From: Flaviramulus sp. BrNp1-15 | Lineage (GTDB): Bacteria; Bacteroidota; Bacteroidia; Flavobacteriales; Flavobacteriaceae | Length of the DNA: 64,000 nt | Direction of reading: 5' to 3' | Assembly (NCBI RefSeq): GCF_022259695.1 | Contig: NZ_CP092099.1 | Coordinates: 1,162,471 to 1,226,470 of the forward strand | Shown here: one piece after another, positions 18,287-26,207 of the stretch | How positions within the stretch are numbered: position 1 is the first letter of the stretch | Layout: each line of letters starts with the position of its first letter | Notes under the pieces: generated by a model | The model's database searches: none | What the model saw: only the letters and a program-made list of their open reading frames with translations | Told to the model about the DNA's origin: nothing | Made by a program: the position numbers and the translations under genes

Positions 18287-20800
18287 ATGAAAAAAATCAT
18301 CGTTATAGGTAATGGAATGGTTGGTTACAAATTTTGTGAAAAGTTTGTAAACCAAACAACTGGTGAAGATTTTAAGCTTATAGTCTTTGGCGAAGAACCA
18401 AGACCTGCATATGATAGAGTTCACTTAAGTGAGTTTTTTGAAAATCAAGATGCTAAAGCTCTAGAAATGGCACCAGCAGAATGGTATGCAGATAATGGAA
18501 TTGAATTGATTGTTGACGAACGTGTTACAGATATACATAGGTCTAAAAAAACAATTACAACAGCAAAAGAAAGGGAGTTTGCTTACGATTATTTGGTTTT
18601 GGCTACCGGTTCTTCTGCTTTTGTTCCGCCAATAAAAGGGGTTGAAAAAGAAGGTGTTTTTGTTTACAGAACTATTGAAGATTTAGAGGGTATGCTGGCT
18701 TATGCTGCAAAACTTAAAAAAGAAAATCCAAATGCAAAAGCAGCAGTTTTAGGAGGGGGTTTGTTAGGTTTAGAAGCGGGAAAGGCAGTAATGGATATGG
18801 GTTTAGAACCTCATATTGTAGAGTTTGCTCCAAAACTAATGCCTAGGCAGTTAGATTCAAGAAGTAGTCAGGTTTTACAGCTTAAACTAGAATCTATAGG
18901 ATTGAATATTCATTTAAGTAAGGCGACTAACCAAATACTTGGTGATAATGCTATTACAGGAATGGAGTTTGGCGAAGATGATATTCTAGATGTAGATATG
19001 TTGGTAGTTTCTGCTGGAATAAGGCCTAGAGACGAACTTGGTACAACGTGCGATTTAGAAATGGGAGTGCGCGGAGGTATTGTAGTCAATAATAAAATGC
19101 AAACTTCAGATGAGTGTATTTATGCTATTGGAGAAGTTGCTTTATATAACCAAATGATTTATGGACTTGTAGCTCCTGGTTATGATATGGCTGGTGTTGC
19201 AGTAGATCAAATTCTTGAAAAAAAGGATACATTAATGGCAGATGAAATAGATATGTCTACCAAATTAAAATTAATAGGTGTAGATGTGGCAAGTTTTGGT
19301 GAGCCTTTTATGCCAGCATCAAAAGGGCATTCGGTTATTTTTGAAGATAAAACAAAACATTTATACAAGAGAATTAATGTAAGTCATGACGGTAAATCAT
19401 TACTGGGTGGAATTTTAGTTGGTGATGCATCAGATTATAATATGTTACATCAGATGTATTTAAACGGAATGGCGATTCCAGAAAATCCTGCAGAATTAAT
19501 TTTGCCAGCGAGCGAAGGAGGTAAATCCTTTGGAAGCGTTATGGATTTACCAGATGCTGCTCAGGTTTGCTCCTGCGAGAGTGTATCTAAAGGTGATATA
19601 TGTTGTTCGATTACAGATGGTGGAAGTAATAATTTAGGAGATGTTATTACTGCTACAAAAGCAACTACGGGTTGTGGAGGTTGTAAGCCTATGGTGGTAG
19701 ATTTAGTAAACGAAACTTTAAAATCCTTAGGAAAAGAAGTTAAAGAAGTGCTTTGTGAGCATTTTAGTTTTAACAGGCAGGAACTTTACGATTTAATTAA
19801 AATAAATAAGGTGGCTGATTATGATGAGGCGCTTAATTTATTTGGTGAAGGACACGGGTGCGAAATTTGTAAACCAGCATTAGCTTCTATTTTTGCGACT
19901 ATCACCATGGAAACGGCAAATCGTCAGGTTACTATTCAAGATACTAACGATAGATTTTTGGCGAATATTCAAAGAAATGGAACATATTCTGTTGTGCCAA
20001 GAGTGGCTGGAGGTGAAATTACTCCAGATCAATTAATTACAATTGGTCTAGTAGCTAAAAAATACGACTTATACACTAAAATAACTGGCGGACAACGTAT
20101 TGATTTATTTGGTGCGCAAATACATGAATTACCATTAATTTGGAAAGAATTAATTGATGCAGGTTTTGAAAGTGGTCATGCCTACGGAAAATCTTTAAGA
20201 ACAGTAAAAAGCTGTGTGGGTTCTACATGGTGTAGATATGGTATGCACGAAAGTGTAACGTTTGCTATAGAAATAGAAAACAGGTACAGGGGTTTGCGTT
20301 CGCCACATAAATTAAAAGGTGGTGTTTCAGGTTGTATTAGAGAATGTGCTGAAGCACGTGGTAAAGATTTTGGTTTAATTGCTGTTGATGGTGGTTGGAA
20401 TTTATATGTATGTGGAAATGGTGGGGCAACTCCCAAACATGCCATATTATTTGCTGAACAATTAGATGATGAAACTGCAATTAAGTACTTAGATAGGTTT
20501 TTAATGTACTACATACGTACTGCGGGGCCTTTAGTAAGAACTGCGCCTTGGTTAGATAAATTAGAAGGGGGTATTGAGTACTTAAAACAAGTTGTTATAG
20601 AAGATTCTTTAGGAATTGCTGAAGAATTAGAAAAAGAAATGCAAGGACTTGTAAATAAATATGAATGCGAGTGGAAACAAGCCATTGAAAACCCTGAAAT
20701 GATGAAGCGCTTTAAGCATTTTGTGAATTCTGATGATACGGATGATAATTTAGTTTTTGTGCCTATGCGTGAGCAAAAAATGCCAAAAGCTTGGAGTTAA
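18287..20800 (+). CDS. nirB: NAD(P)H-dependent nitrite reductase large subunit
   Basis: NirB reduces nitrite to ammonium in the cytoplasm with electrons from NAD(P)H. Domains in order: FAD/NAD oxidoreductase (residues 1-400), a BFD-like [2Fe-2S] region with VCSCES and GCGGC cysteines (around residues 427-466), a second cysteine-containing BFD-like stretch, and the sirohaem/[4Fe-4S] sulfite/nitrite reductase module. The sirohaem-cluster cysteines are C643, C649, C683 and C687 in the standard C-x5-C and C-x3-C pattern. Length 837 is normal. It heads the nirB-nirD-DUF4202-kinase group under a promoter with the shared palindrome. Confidence 0.96.
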   Translation: MKKIIVIGNGMVGYKFCEKFVNQTTGEDFKLIVFGEEPRPAYDRVHLSEFFENQDAKALEMAPAEWYADNGIELIVDERVTDIHRSKKTITTAKEREFAYDYLVLATGSSAFVPPIKGVEKEGVFVYRTIEDLEGMLAYAAKLKKENPNAKAAVLGGGLLGLEAGKAVMDMGLEPHIVEFAPKLMPRQLDSRSSQVLQLKLESIGLNIHLSKATNQILGDNAITGMEFGEDDILDVDMLVVSAGIRPRDELGTTCDLEMGVRGGIVVNNKMQTSDECIYAIGEVALYNQMIYGLVAPGYDMAGVAVDQILEKKDTLMADEIDMSTKLKLIGVDVASFGEPFMPASKGHSVIFEDKTKHLYKRINVSHDGKSLLGGILVGDASDYNMLHQMYLNGMAIPENPAELILPASEGGKSFGSVMDLPDAAQVCSCESVSKGDICCSITDGGSNNLGDVITATKATTGCGGCKPMVVDLVNETLKSLGKEVKEVLCEHFSFNRQELYDLIKINKVADYDEALNLFGEGHGCEICKPALASIFATITMETANRQVTIQDTNDRFLANIQRNGTYSVVPRVAGGEITPDQLITIGLVAKKYDLYTKITGGQRIDLFGAQIHELPLIWKELIDAGFESGHAYGKSLRTVKSCVGSTWCRYGMHESVTFAIEIENRYRGLRSPHKLKGGVSGCIRECAEARGKDFGLIAVDGGWNLYVCGNGGATPKHAILFAEQLDDETAIKYLDRFLMYYIRTAGPLVRTAPWLDKLEGGIEYLKQVVIEDSLGIAEELEKEMQGLVNKYECEWKQAIENPEMMKRFKHFVNSDDTDDNLVFVPMREQKMPKAWS

Positions 20801-20814
20801 AAGCTGGCTAATAC

Positions 20815-20901
20815 TTGCGTTAGGGATTGCAGTGAAAATCCTATTTGTGAAGCATGAGCAAAAAGATTGAAACAAAAAGCCCGACCTGAAAGGGAACGCC
20901 C
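20815..20901 (+). repeat. dispersed GCGTTAGGGAT / AGCCCGAC element, copy 1
   Basis: The 131-bp nirB-nirD gap contains TTGCGTTAGGGATTGCAGTG (20815-20834) and, about 45 bp later, AAAGCCCGAC (20876-20885) with a GC-rich tail to 20901. The same two blocks in the same order and a similar spacing occur at 47751-47842. Elements of this kind are scattered in flavobacterial intergenic regions; it could be a structured RNA family (flavo-1 is a candidate I cannot verify) or a degenerate mobile repeat. Confidence 0.7.
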
Positions 20902-20931
20902 AAATAAAGAAATTAAATAATACTTTTTATA

Positions 20932-21309
20932 ATGCAGAATATATTAGAACAGTACAAATCGGTTTTAGAAACAGATGTAAATAATTGGTTTAAAGTTGGT
21001 GTGGTAGACGATTTTCCTAAAAATAGTGGAGCTTGCATTAAATATAAGAGTAAACAAATTGCGGTTTATAATTTTACTAGGCTTAATAAATGGTATGCTT
21101 GCCAAAACTTGTGTCCGCATAAAATGGAAATGGTATTGTCTTTAGGGATGATTGGAGATAAAGAAGGTATACCTAAGGTGGCTTGCCCGTTGCATAAAAA
21201 GAATTTTTCTTTAGTAGACGGTTCTAATTTAGCTGGTGAAGATTTGAAAATAGCTACATATCCTGTTAAAATTGAAAACGGAAATGTGTATATTGGCTTT
21301 TCAGATTAA
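20932..21309 (+). CDS. nirD: nitrite reductase small subunit, Rieske type
   Basis: The 125-residue protein has the Rieske fold and intact [2Fe-2S] ligands C61-x-H63 and C85-x2-H88, unlike enterobacterial NirD, which lacks them. NirD pairs with NirB in cytoplasmic nitrite reduction. It lies downstream of nirB, separated only by the dispersed repeat. Confidence 0.92.
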   Translation: MQNILEQYKSVLETDVNNWFKVGVVDDFPKNSGACIKYKSKQIAVYNFTRLNKWYACQNLCPHKMEMVLSLGMIGDKEGIPKVACPLHKKNFSLVDGSNLAGEDLKIATYPVKIENGNVYIGFSD

Positions 21310-21319
21310 CATGTAAATT

Positions 21320-21904
21320 ATGAAGCCCACAAGATTTGAAACTGCTATTGCATTAATTGATAAAAAAAACGCTGAAGACCCAAATACTTATCAGGTTTCA
21401 GGTTTAGAGTATCCGAAAGAATTGTTGTATTCCCAACGTATGTCTAGGAAACTTTTACAGTTTAAACCTAATGCTTCTAGAGCGCTTCAAATAGCAGCGC
21501 GTGCACAACATATTTGTAGATGGAAAATAGCACGAGATGAGTATCCTATGGATAGAGTGGGTTACTTAAAGTGGCGTGAAACTCTAAAGAAAATGCATGC
21601 AGATTTAACTTCAGAAATTCTAAATCAAGTTGGCTATGATTCTGAGTTTATTGAAAGAGTCTCATTTTTAATAAACAAGAAGCTCATAAAGAAGAATGAA
21701 GAAACCCAAATTTTAGAAGACACTATTTGCTTAGTTTTTTTAGATTATTACTTTGAAGAATTTGCAGAAAAGCACAACGATGATAAGGTTGTAGATATTC
21801 TTAGAAAAACCTGGGGTAAAATGTCTGAAGAAGGGCATGCTGAGGCTTTAAAACTAAAATTATCAGACAAAGCTTTATCGCTTATAAAACAAGCTATTGC
21901 TTAA
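21320..21904 (+). CDS. DUF4202 domain protein
   Basis: The 194-residue, mostly helical protein matches the DUF4202 family: it starts with RFETAIALIDKKNAEDP and carries histidine and acidic positions arranged like a metal-binding helical domain (AQHICRW at residues ~61-67 and LEDTICLVFLDYYFEEFA in the C-terminal half). The biochemical function is unknown. Members are known to me mainly beside nitrite or sulfate assimilation genes, and here it starts 10 bp after nirD, so a role linked to nitrite reduction (for example tetrapyrrole or metal handling) is only a guess. Confidence 0.75.
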   Translation: MKPTRFETAIALIDKKNAEDPNTYQVSGLEYPKELLYSQRMSRKLLQFKPNASRALQIAARAQHICRWKIARDEYPMDRVGYLKWRETLKKMHADLTSEILNQVGYDSEFIERVSFLINKKLIKKNEETQILEDTICLVFLDYYFEEFAEKHNDDKVVDILRKTWGKMSEEGHAEALKLKLSDKALSLIKQAIA

Positions 21905-21917
21905 ATAAAGTGAAACA

Positions 21918-23729
21918 ATGACAAAAAACGGTAGTTCATTAGACCAGCGTACGTTTAATAAATTAAGCCGTTTGTATATTATTGCTTTAAGTACCATTGC
22001 ACTTTCTGTAATTATTAGCCAAATTTTAATTCGTAAACATCTTAACGATCAGCAAAGCGACTCTACTGTAATTAATGTTGCTGGTAGGCAGCGTATGCTA
22101 AGTCAGAAATTAACAAAGGAAATTGTATCGCTTTCAGGGGAACAAAGTTTAGAAAATAGAATTCTTTTAAAAGATAGAATAAAAAGTACGTTAAGTCTTT
22201 GGGAACTATCGCATAACGCATTACAGAAAGGTAATGATAGTCTGGGATTGCCAGAAAAAAACAGTCCAGAAATTATAACAAAATTTAAAGAGTTAAACCC
22301 AGTTTTTGATACTATAAACCATGCAGTAAAGTCAATTATTGAGAAAATAGAAAATGTACCTCCTTTATCTGCAAATGCATATGCTTTTGAGGTTGAAAAA
22401 GTGAAGCAGAATGAGGGTGATTTTCTTTTAATAATGGATCAAATTGTAAATCAATACGATTTAGAAGCAGATGAGAAAGTTGCTTGGTTAAGAAAGTTGG
22501 AATTTTGGTTAATGTCACTTACGCTTTTAATATTGTTAGGTGAATTTTTATTCATTTTCTGGCCTACAGCAAAAACAGTTAAGGCTACATTGGCAGGTCT
22601 TTTATTTGCTGAAAAACGTGCTAAAAAAATGGCTTTTGATGCCGATGAGCTAAGTATTTCTAAAGAAAAATCTATTAAGGAACTACGCGCTCTTACTCAT
22701 GCCATGGATGAAACATTGTTGTTTGCAAGAATATCTCCAAGCGGCAATATTGTGCATATGGGGAATAAATTTTCTCGATTATTCAAATTTTCAAAATTCA
22801 ATAAATCTGCAGTTTTTTGGGAGGTGCTTGCTCGTAATGAAAATGAACAATTAGTTATTGAGAATATTATTTTAAAACATAAAAAAACGGGTTGGCAAGG
22901 GGAAGTAAAGGCTACAACTAAAGATAATGAATCTGTTTGGTTAGAAATGGCAATTATTCCTTTTAGTCCAAATGAAGACAAATCTGAATTATTAATTATA
23001 GCCTCAGAAATTACAGAAAGAAAAGTGGCTCAATTAGAAATAGAGCGGCTAACTAAAAAGAGTTTTGAGGAAAAAATGATTAATCAAAAAATCATTTCCA
23101 GTAAGATTATAGAAAATCAAGAAAAAGAACAAAACCGTATAGCGAAAGATGTTCACGATGGTATTGGGCAAATGCTAACAGGGTTAAAGTATAATCTAGA
23201 AAGTATAGATATTAATAACGTTGATAAAACAGCTTCTAAAATTGAACATCTAAAAGAGCTTACTACTAATATTATTAAAGGTGTAAGAACAGCAACTTTT
23301 AATTTAACACCACCAGAATTATCAGATCACGGTATTGTGCCTGCAATTACTAAGCTTACTCAGGAATTAGCAAAACTTACAGGTAAAAATATTGTATTTT
23401 TTAATAAAACCGATTTTAATCAAAGGCTAGACTCACTTTCAGAAATAAACATTTATAGAATTACTCAAGAAGCGATAAATAACGCTATAAAATATGCCGA
23501 ATCTACTCATATTTTGGTGTCTTTATCGCATAGTAAAAACTTACTAAGTATTGTAATTGATGATAATGGTAAAGGTTTTGATTCTAGTAAAATAAAAAAT
23601 GTAAAGAATGGCGATGGTGGTATGGGTATGACATTTATGAGAGAACGTATTAAATACATTGATGGACGACTTTTTCTTAATTCTGAAATTGGTAAAGGTA
23701 CTCGTGTCACTTTAAATATTCCAATTTAA
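21918..23729 (+). CDS. nitrate/nitrite sensor histidine kinase, NarX/NarQ-like
   Basis: The 603-residue membrane sensor has helices at about residues 17-37 and 192-214 enclosing a helical periplasmic domain. Directly after the first helix comes INVAGRQRMLSQKL (about residues 52-65), which corresponds to the nitrate-binding P-box of NarX, including the arginine that contacts nitrate. A PAS domain (about 255-375) and a HisKA_3/HATPase module follow, with the phospho-accepting H413 in AKDVHDGIGQ, an N-box (EAINNAIKYA) and a G-box (DDNGKGFD). The partner is the regulator encoded 55 bp downstream. Unlike E. coli NarX it has a PAS domain. Confidence 0.88.
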   Translation: MTKNGSSLDQRTFNKLSRLYIIALSTIALSVIISQILIRKHLNDQQSDSTVINVAGRQRMLSQKLTKEIVSLSGEQSLENRILLKDRIKSTLSLWELSHNALQKGNDSLGLPEKNSPEIITKFKELNPVFDTINHAVKSIIEKIENVPPLSANAYAFEVEKVKQNEGDFLLIMDQIVNQYDLEADEKVAWLRKLEFWLMSLTLLILLGEFLFIFWPTAKTVKATLAGLLFAEKRAKKMAFDADELSISKEKSIKELRALTHAMDETLLFARISPSGNIVHMGNKFSRLFKFSKFNKSAVFWEVLARNENEQLVIENIILKHKKTGWQGEVKATTKDNESVWLEMAIIPFSPNEDKSELLIIASEITERKVAQLEIERLTKKSFEEKMINQKIISSKIIENQEKEQNRIAKDVHDGIGQMLTGLKYNLESIDINNVDKTASKIEHLKELTTNIIKGVRTATFNLTPPELSDHGIVPAITKLTQELAKLTGKNIVFFNKTDFNQRLDSLSEINIYRITQEAINNAIKYAESTHILVSLSHSKNLLSIVIDDNGKGFDSSKIKNVKNGDGGMGMTFMRERIKYIDGRLFLNSEIGKGTRVTLNIPI

Positions 23730-23733
23730 GCAA

Positions 23734-23749
23734 TACGTAGTTTTACGTA
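23734..23749 (+). promoter_or_regulatory. paired TACGTA motifs upstream of the response regulator
   Basis: TACGTA occurs at 23734-23739 and 23744-23749, exactly one helical turn apart, between the kinase and regulator genes. TACGTA also occurs upstream of nirB (twice) and narK (24595-24600). A binding site for the NarL-like regulator is conceivable; the word is also present in an unrelated intergenic region at 62484-62489, so specificity is uncertain. Confidence 0.35.
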
Positions 23750-23784
23750 AAAAATCCTTATTTTTGATTAATACTTAAAATTTT

Positions 23785-24447
23785 ATGATGGATATAATTA
23801 ATGTGGTTTTAGCAGATGATCATGTTTTGGTAAGAGACGGTATAAAAGCGTTGTTAGAAGACCAAACTGGTATAGCTGTTATTGATGAAGCGTCGAATGG
23901 TAAAGAAGCTTTGCAAGTTATTAAAAATAATAAACCACATGTGTTAATTGTAGATATTAGAATGCCAGAGATGAATGGTATAGAAGTGGTTAGAGAATTA
24001 TCAAAGTCTCATCCAGATGTTAAAACTTTAGTGCTTTCTATGCATGATTCAGAAGAATATGTTGTGCAAGCTATTCAAGCCGGAGCAGATGGTTATTTAC
24101 TTAAAGGTGCCAGTAAAGAAGAGTTTTTAAAGGCTTTACATAAAGTAGCTTCTGGAGGTAAATATTTTACTGGCGATATATCTGCCATTATAATGAATAA
24201 TTTTGTAAACGGAAAAGCCACAACAGCTGTAGCAGAAAAACCAGATAGAAATCCTTTCGGACTTACAAAAAGAGAAAAACAGATACTTAGTTTAATCTTA
24301 CAGTTTAAGAATAATAAAGATATTGCAGACGAACTCCAAATTAGCAAACGAACTGCTGAGGTACATCGTTTTAACTTGATGAAAAAATTAGAAGTTAAAA
24401 ATTTAATGGAGTTAAGTAATAAAGCTAGAGAATATCAGTTGGTTTAG
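23785..24447 (+). CDS. NarL/FixJ-family response regulator
   Basis: The N-terminal receiver domain has the acidic pocket D11-D12, the phospho-acceptor D57 and the LIVDIRMPEMNG context; a linker leads to a C-terminal LuxR-type helix-turn-helix (residues about 152-215, with the LTKREKQIL and NKDIADELQISKRTAEVH segments). It is the natural partner of the upstream nitrate sensor kinase and probably controls the assimilation genes around it. Two adjacent methionine codons start the frame; either could be used. Confidence 0.9.
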   Translation: MMDIINVVLADDHVLVRDGIKALLEDQTGIAVIDEASNGKEALQVIKNNKPHVLIVDIRMPEMNGIEVVRELSKSHPDVKTLVLSMHDSEEYVVQAIQAGADGYLLKGASKEEFLKALHKVASGGKYFTGDISAIIMNNFVNGKATTAVAEKPDRNPFGLTKREKQILSLILQFKNNKDIADELQISKRTAEVHRFNLMKKLEVKNLMELSNKAREYQLV

Positions 24448-24594
24448 TTTTTCTTTTTAAAACAGCCCTCTATCTAGTATTTAGTTGTTTAAATTATTGT
24501 TGTATTATTCAAATTCACCCTCTTAATTTCAGGTATTTTACCAAATCCTCAAAATACATATTCCTAAATTATCAATACTATATTTTTTATCAAT

Positions 24595-24640
24595 TACGTA
24601 AATTTTAAATATTTAAATTAAGTAAAAATACTTAGTTTTG
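24595..24640 (+). promoter_or_regulatory. narK promoter with shared nitrate-island palindrome
   Basis: TAAGTA-N4-TACTTA spans 24619-24634 and a -7 element TAGTTTTG (24633-24640) overlaps its end by two bases, the same geometry as at nirB. TACGTA lies upstream at 24595-24600. The -33 position has no TTG. The remaining part of the 24448-24659 gap is AT-rich without visible genes. Confidence 0.7.
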
Positions 24641-24659
24641 TTTTGTAAAACTATGTATT

Positions 24660-26075
24660 ATGATAAACTTGTCAGCAACTAAATCAACTAAGCTTAATTT
24701 ATTAGATTTTAAAAATATATCAACACGTACTTTTTGGATTACATCTATATCCTTCTTCTTGTGTTTTTTCTCATGGTTCGGTATCGTACCTTTTATGCCA
24801 GATGTGGTTAAAGATTTAGGTTTAACACCAGATCAAAAATGGAACTCTATCATTCTTGCAGTATCAGGTACTGTATTTGCACGTTTGCTTATTGGTAAAC
24901 TTTGTGATAAATATGGCCCAAGATTATGCTATACTTGGTTGCTTATGTTGGGTGCTATTCCTGTTATTTTATGCGGATTGGTGCAGACTCCACTTCAATT
25001 TTTAATATGTAGATTATTCATTGGCTTTATTGGTGCTTCATTTGTAATTACGCAAGTGCATACGTCTCTAATGTTTGCTCCAAATATAGTTGGAACTGCA
25101 AATGCTACTTCTGCTGGATGGGGAAATCTTGGTGGAGGCGCTAACCGATTAGGAATGCCTTTAATAGCAGCAGCTGTTGTAAGTTTTGGGGTAGCAGATG
25201 CAGATGCGTGGAGATATTCTATGGTTATTGCTGGTGTTGTTTGTTTTTTAATGGGTTTAGTGTATTTCTTTTTTACACAAGATACTCCACAAGGAAACTT
25301 TAAAGATTTGAGAGCTTCTGGGAATATGATTTCTACAAAAAAAGATAAAGTTGGTTTTTTAACTGTATTGAAAGATTATAGAGTTTGGATTTTGTTTTTT
25401 GTTTATGCAGCTTGTTTTGGTATAGAATTAACGGTTTATGGAACCATGGATGATTATTTGCAAAACAACTTTATGCTAGAGCGAAGTACTGCCGGAAACA
25501 TAGTTTTATCTTTTGCTCTAATGAATATTTTTGCTCGTACACTTGGTGGTTTTTTTGGTGATAAATTTGGGAAATTAAAAGGATTGAAAGGGCGTGTGAT
25601 ATTTCTATCATTTATATTATCAATACAAGGTATCATGCTAATTACGTTTTCAACAACCACAAGTCTTGTTATAGGAGTTATTTTCTTAATCTTGTTTAGC
25701 TTGTCAGTACAAATGGCAGAAGGTGCAACATTTTCAGTAGTACCATTCATTAATAAAAAGGCAATTGGTTCGGTTTCAGGAATAGTTGGTGCCGGAGGAA
25801 ATGTAGGTGCTTTTTTAGCCGCTTTTCTATTAAAGTCACAATCTGCAACTGCAGAACAGGCTGCTATTATTGCTAATGAAGGTTTAGGAGAAAAAATAAT
25901 TAGTGCGGCACAATCAACAGCTTCAGCATCAGCAGTATCAAATGGATATTTTATTATAGGTTTTATGGTGGTTTTAGCTTCAATTTTAGCTTTAAGAATT
26001 CGTTTTTCAACCGAAGATGAAAGTGTTTCAAATATTGATGCAGGAAAATCTACAAGAAAATTAGCTACTAATTAA
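24660..26075 (+). CDS. narK: nitrate/nitrite transporter, MFS (NarK/NasA type)
   Basis: A 471-residue polytopic protein with about twelve membrane segments. The segment TSAGWGNLGGGANRLGMPL in the first half and the GAGGNVGAFLAAF segment in the second half are the two nitrate-signature motifs of the nitrate/nitrite porter family. It probably imports nitrate for assimilation; exchange of nitrite is possible. The promoter carries the shared palindrome. Confidence 0.93.
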   Translation: MINLSATKSTKLNLLDFKNISTRTFWITSISFFLCFFSWFGIVPFMPDVVKDLGLTPDQKWNSIILAVSGTVFARLLIGKLCDKYGPRLCYTWLLMLGAIPVILCGLVQTPLQFLICRLFIGFIGASFVITQVHTSLMFAPNIVGTANATSAGWGNLGGGANRLGMPLIAAAVVSFGVADADAWRYSMVIAGVVCFLMGLVYFFFTQDTPQGNFKDLRASGNMISTKKDKVGFLTVLKDYRVWILFFVYAACFGIELTVYGTMDDYLQNNFMLERSTAGNIVLSFALMNIFARTLGGFFGDKFGKLKGLKGRVIFLSFILSIQGIMLITFSTTTSLVIGVIFLILFSLSVQMAEGATFSVVPFINKKAIGSVSGIVGAGGNVGAFLAAFLLKSQSATAEQAAIIANEGLGEKIISAAQSTASASAVSNGYFIIGFMVVLASILALRIRFSTEDESVSNIDAGKSTRKLATN

Positions 26076-26207
26076 AGTGAAATTTAGGTATTGATTTTTT
26101 ATTGATTTGAAAAAAAATAAAAGCTTTTTTGTGGTATTCAGAATAATAAAGTATTGGCTTGTTTTGTGTAGTTAAAATGCCTTAATTAGTAATAAACTCT
26201 GCTCTAA

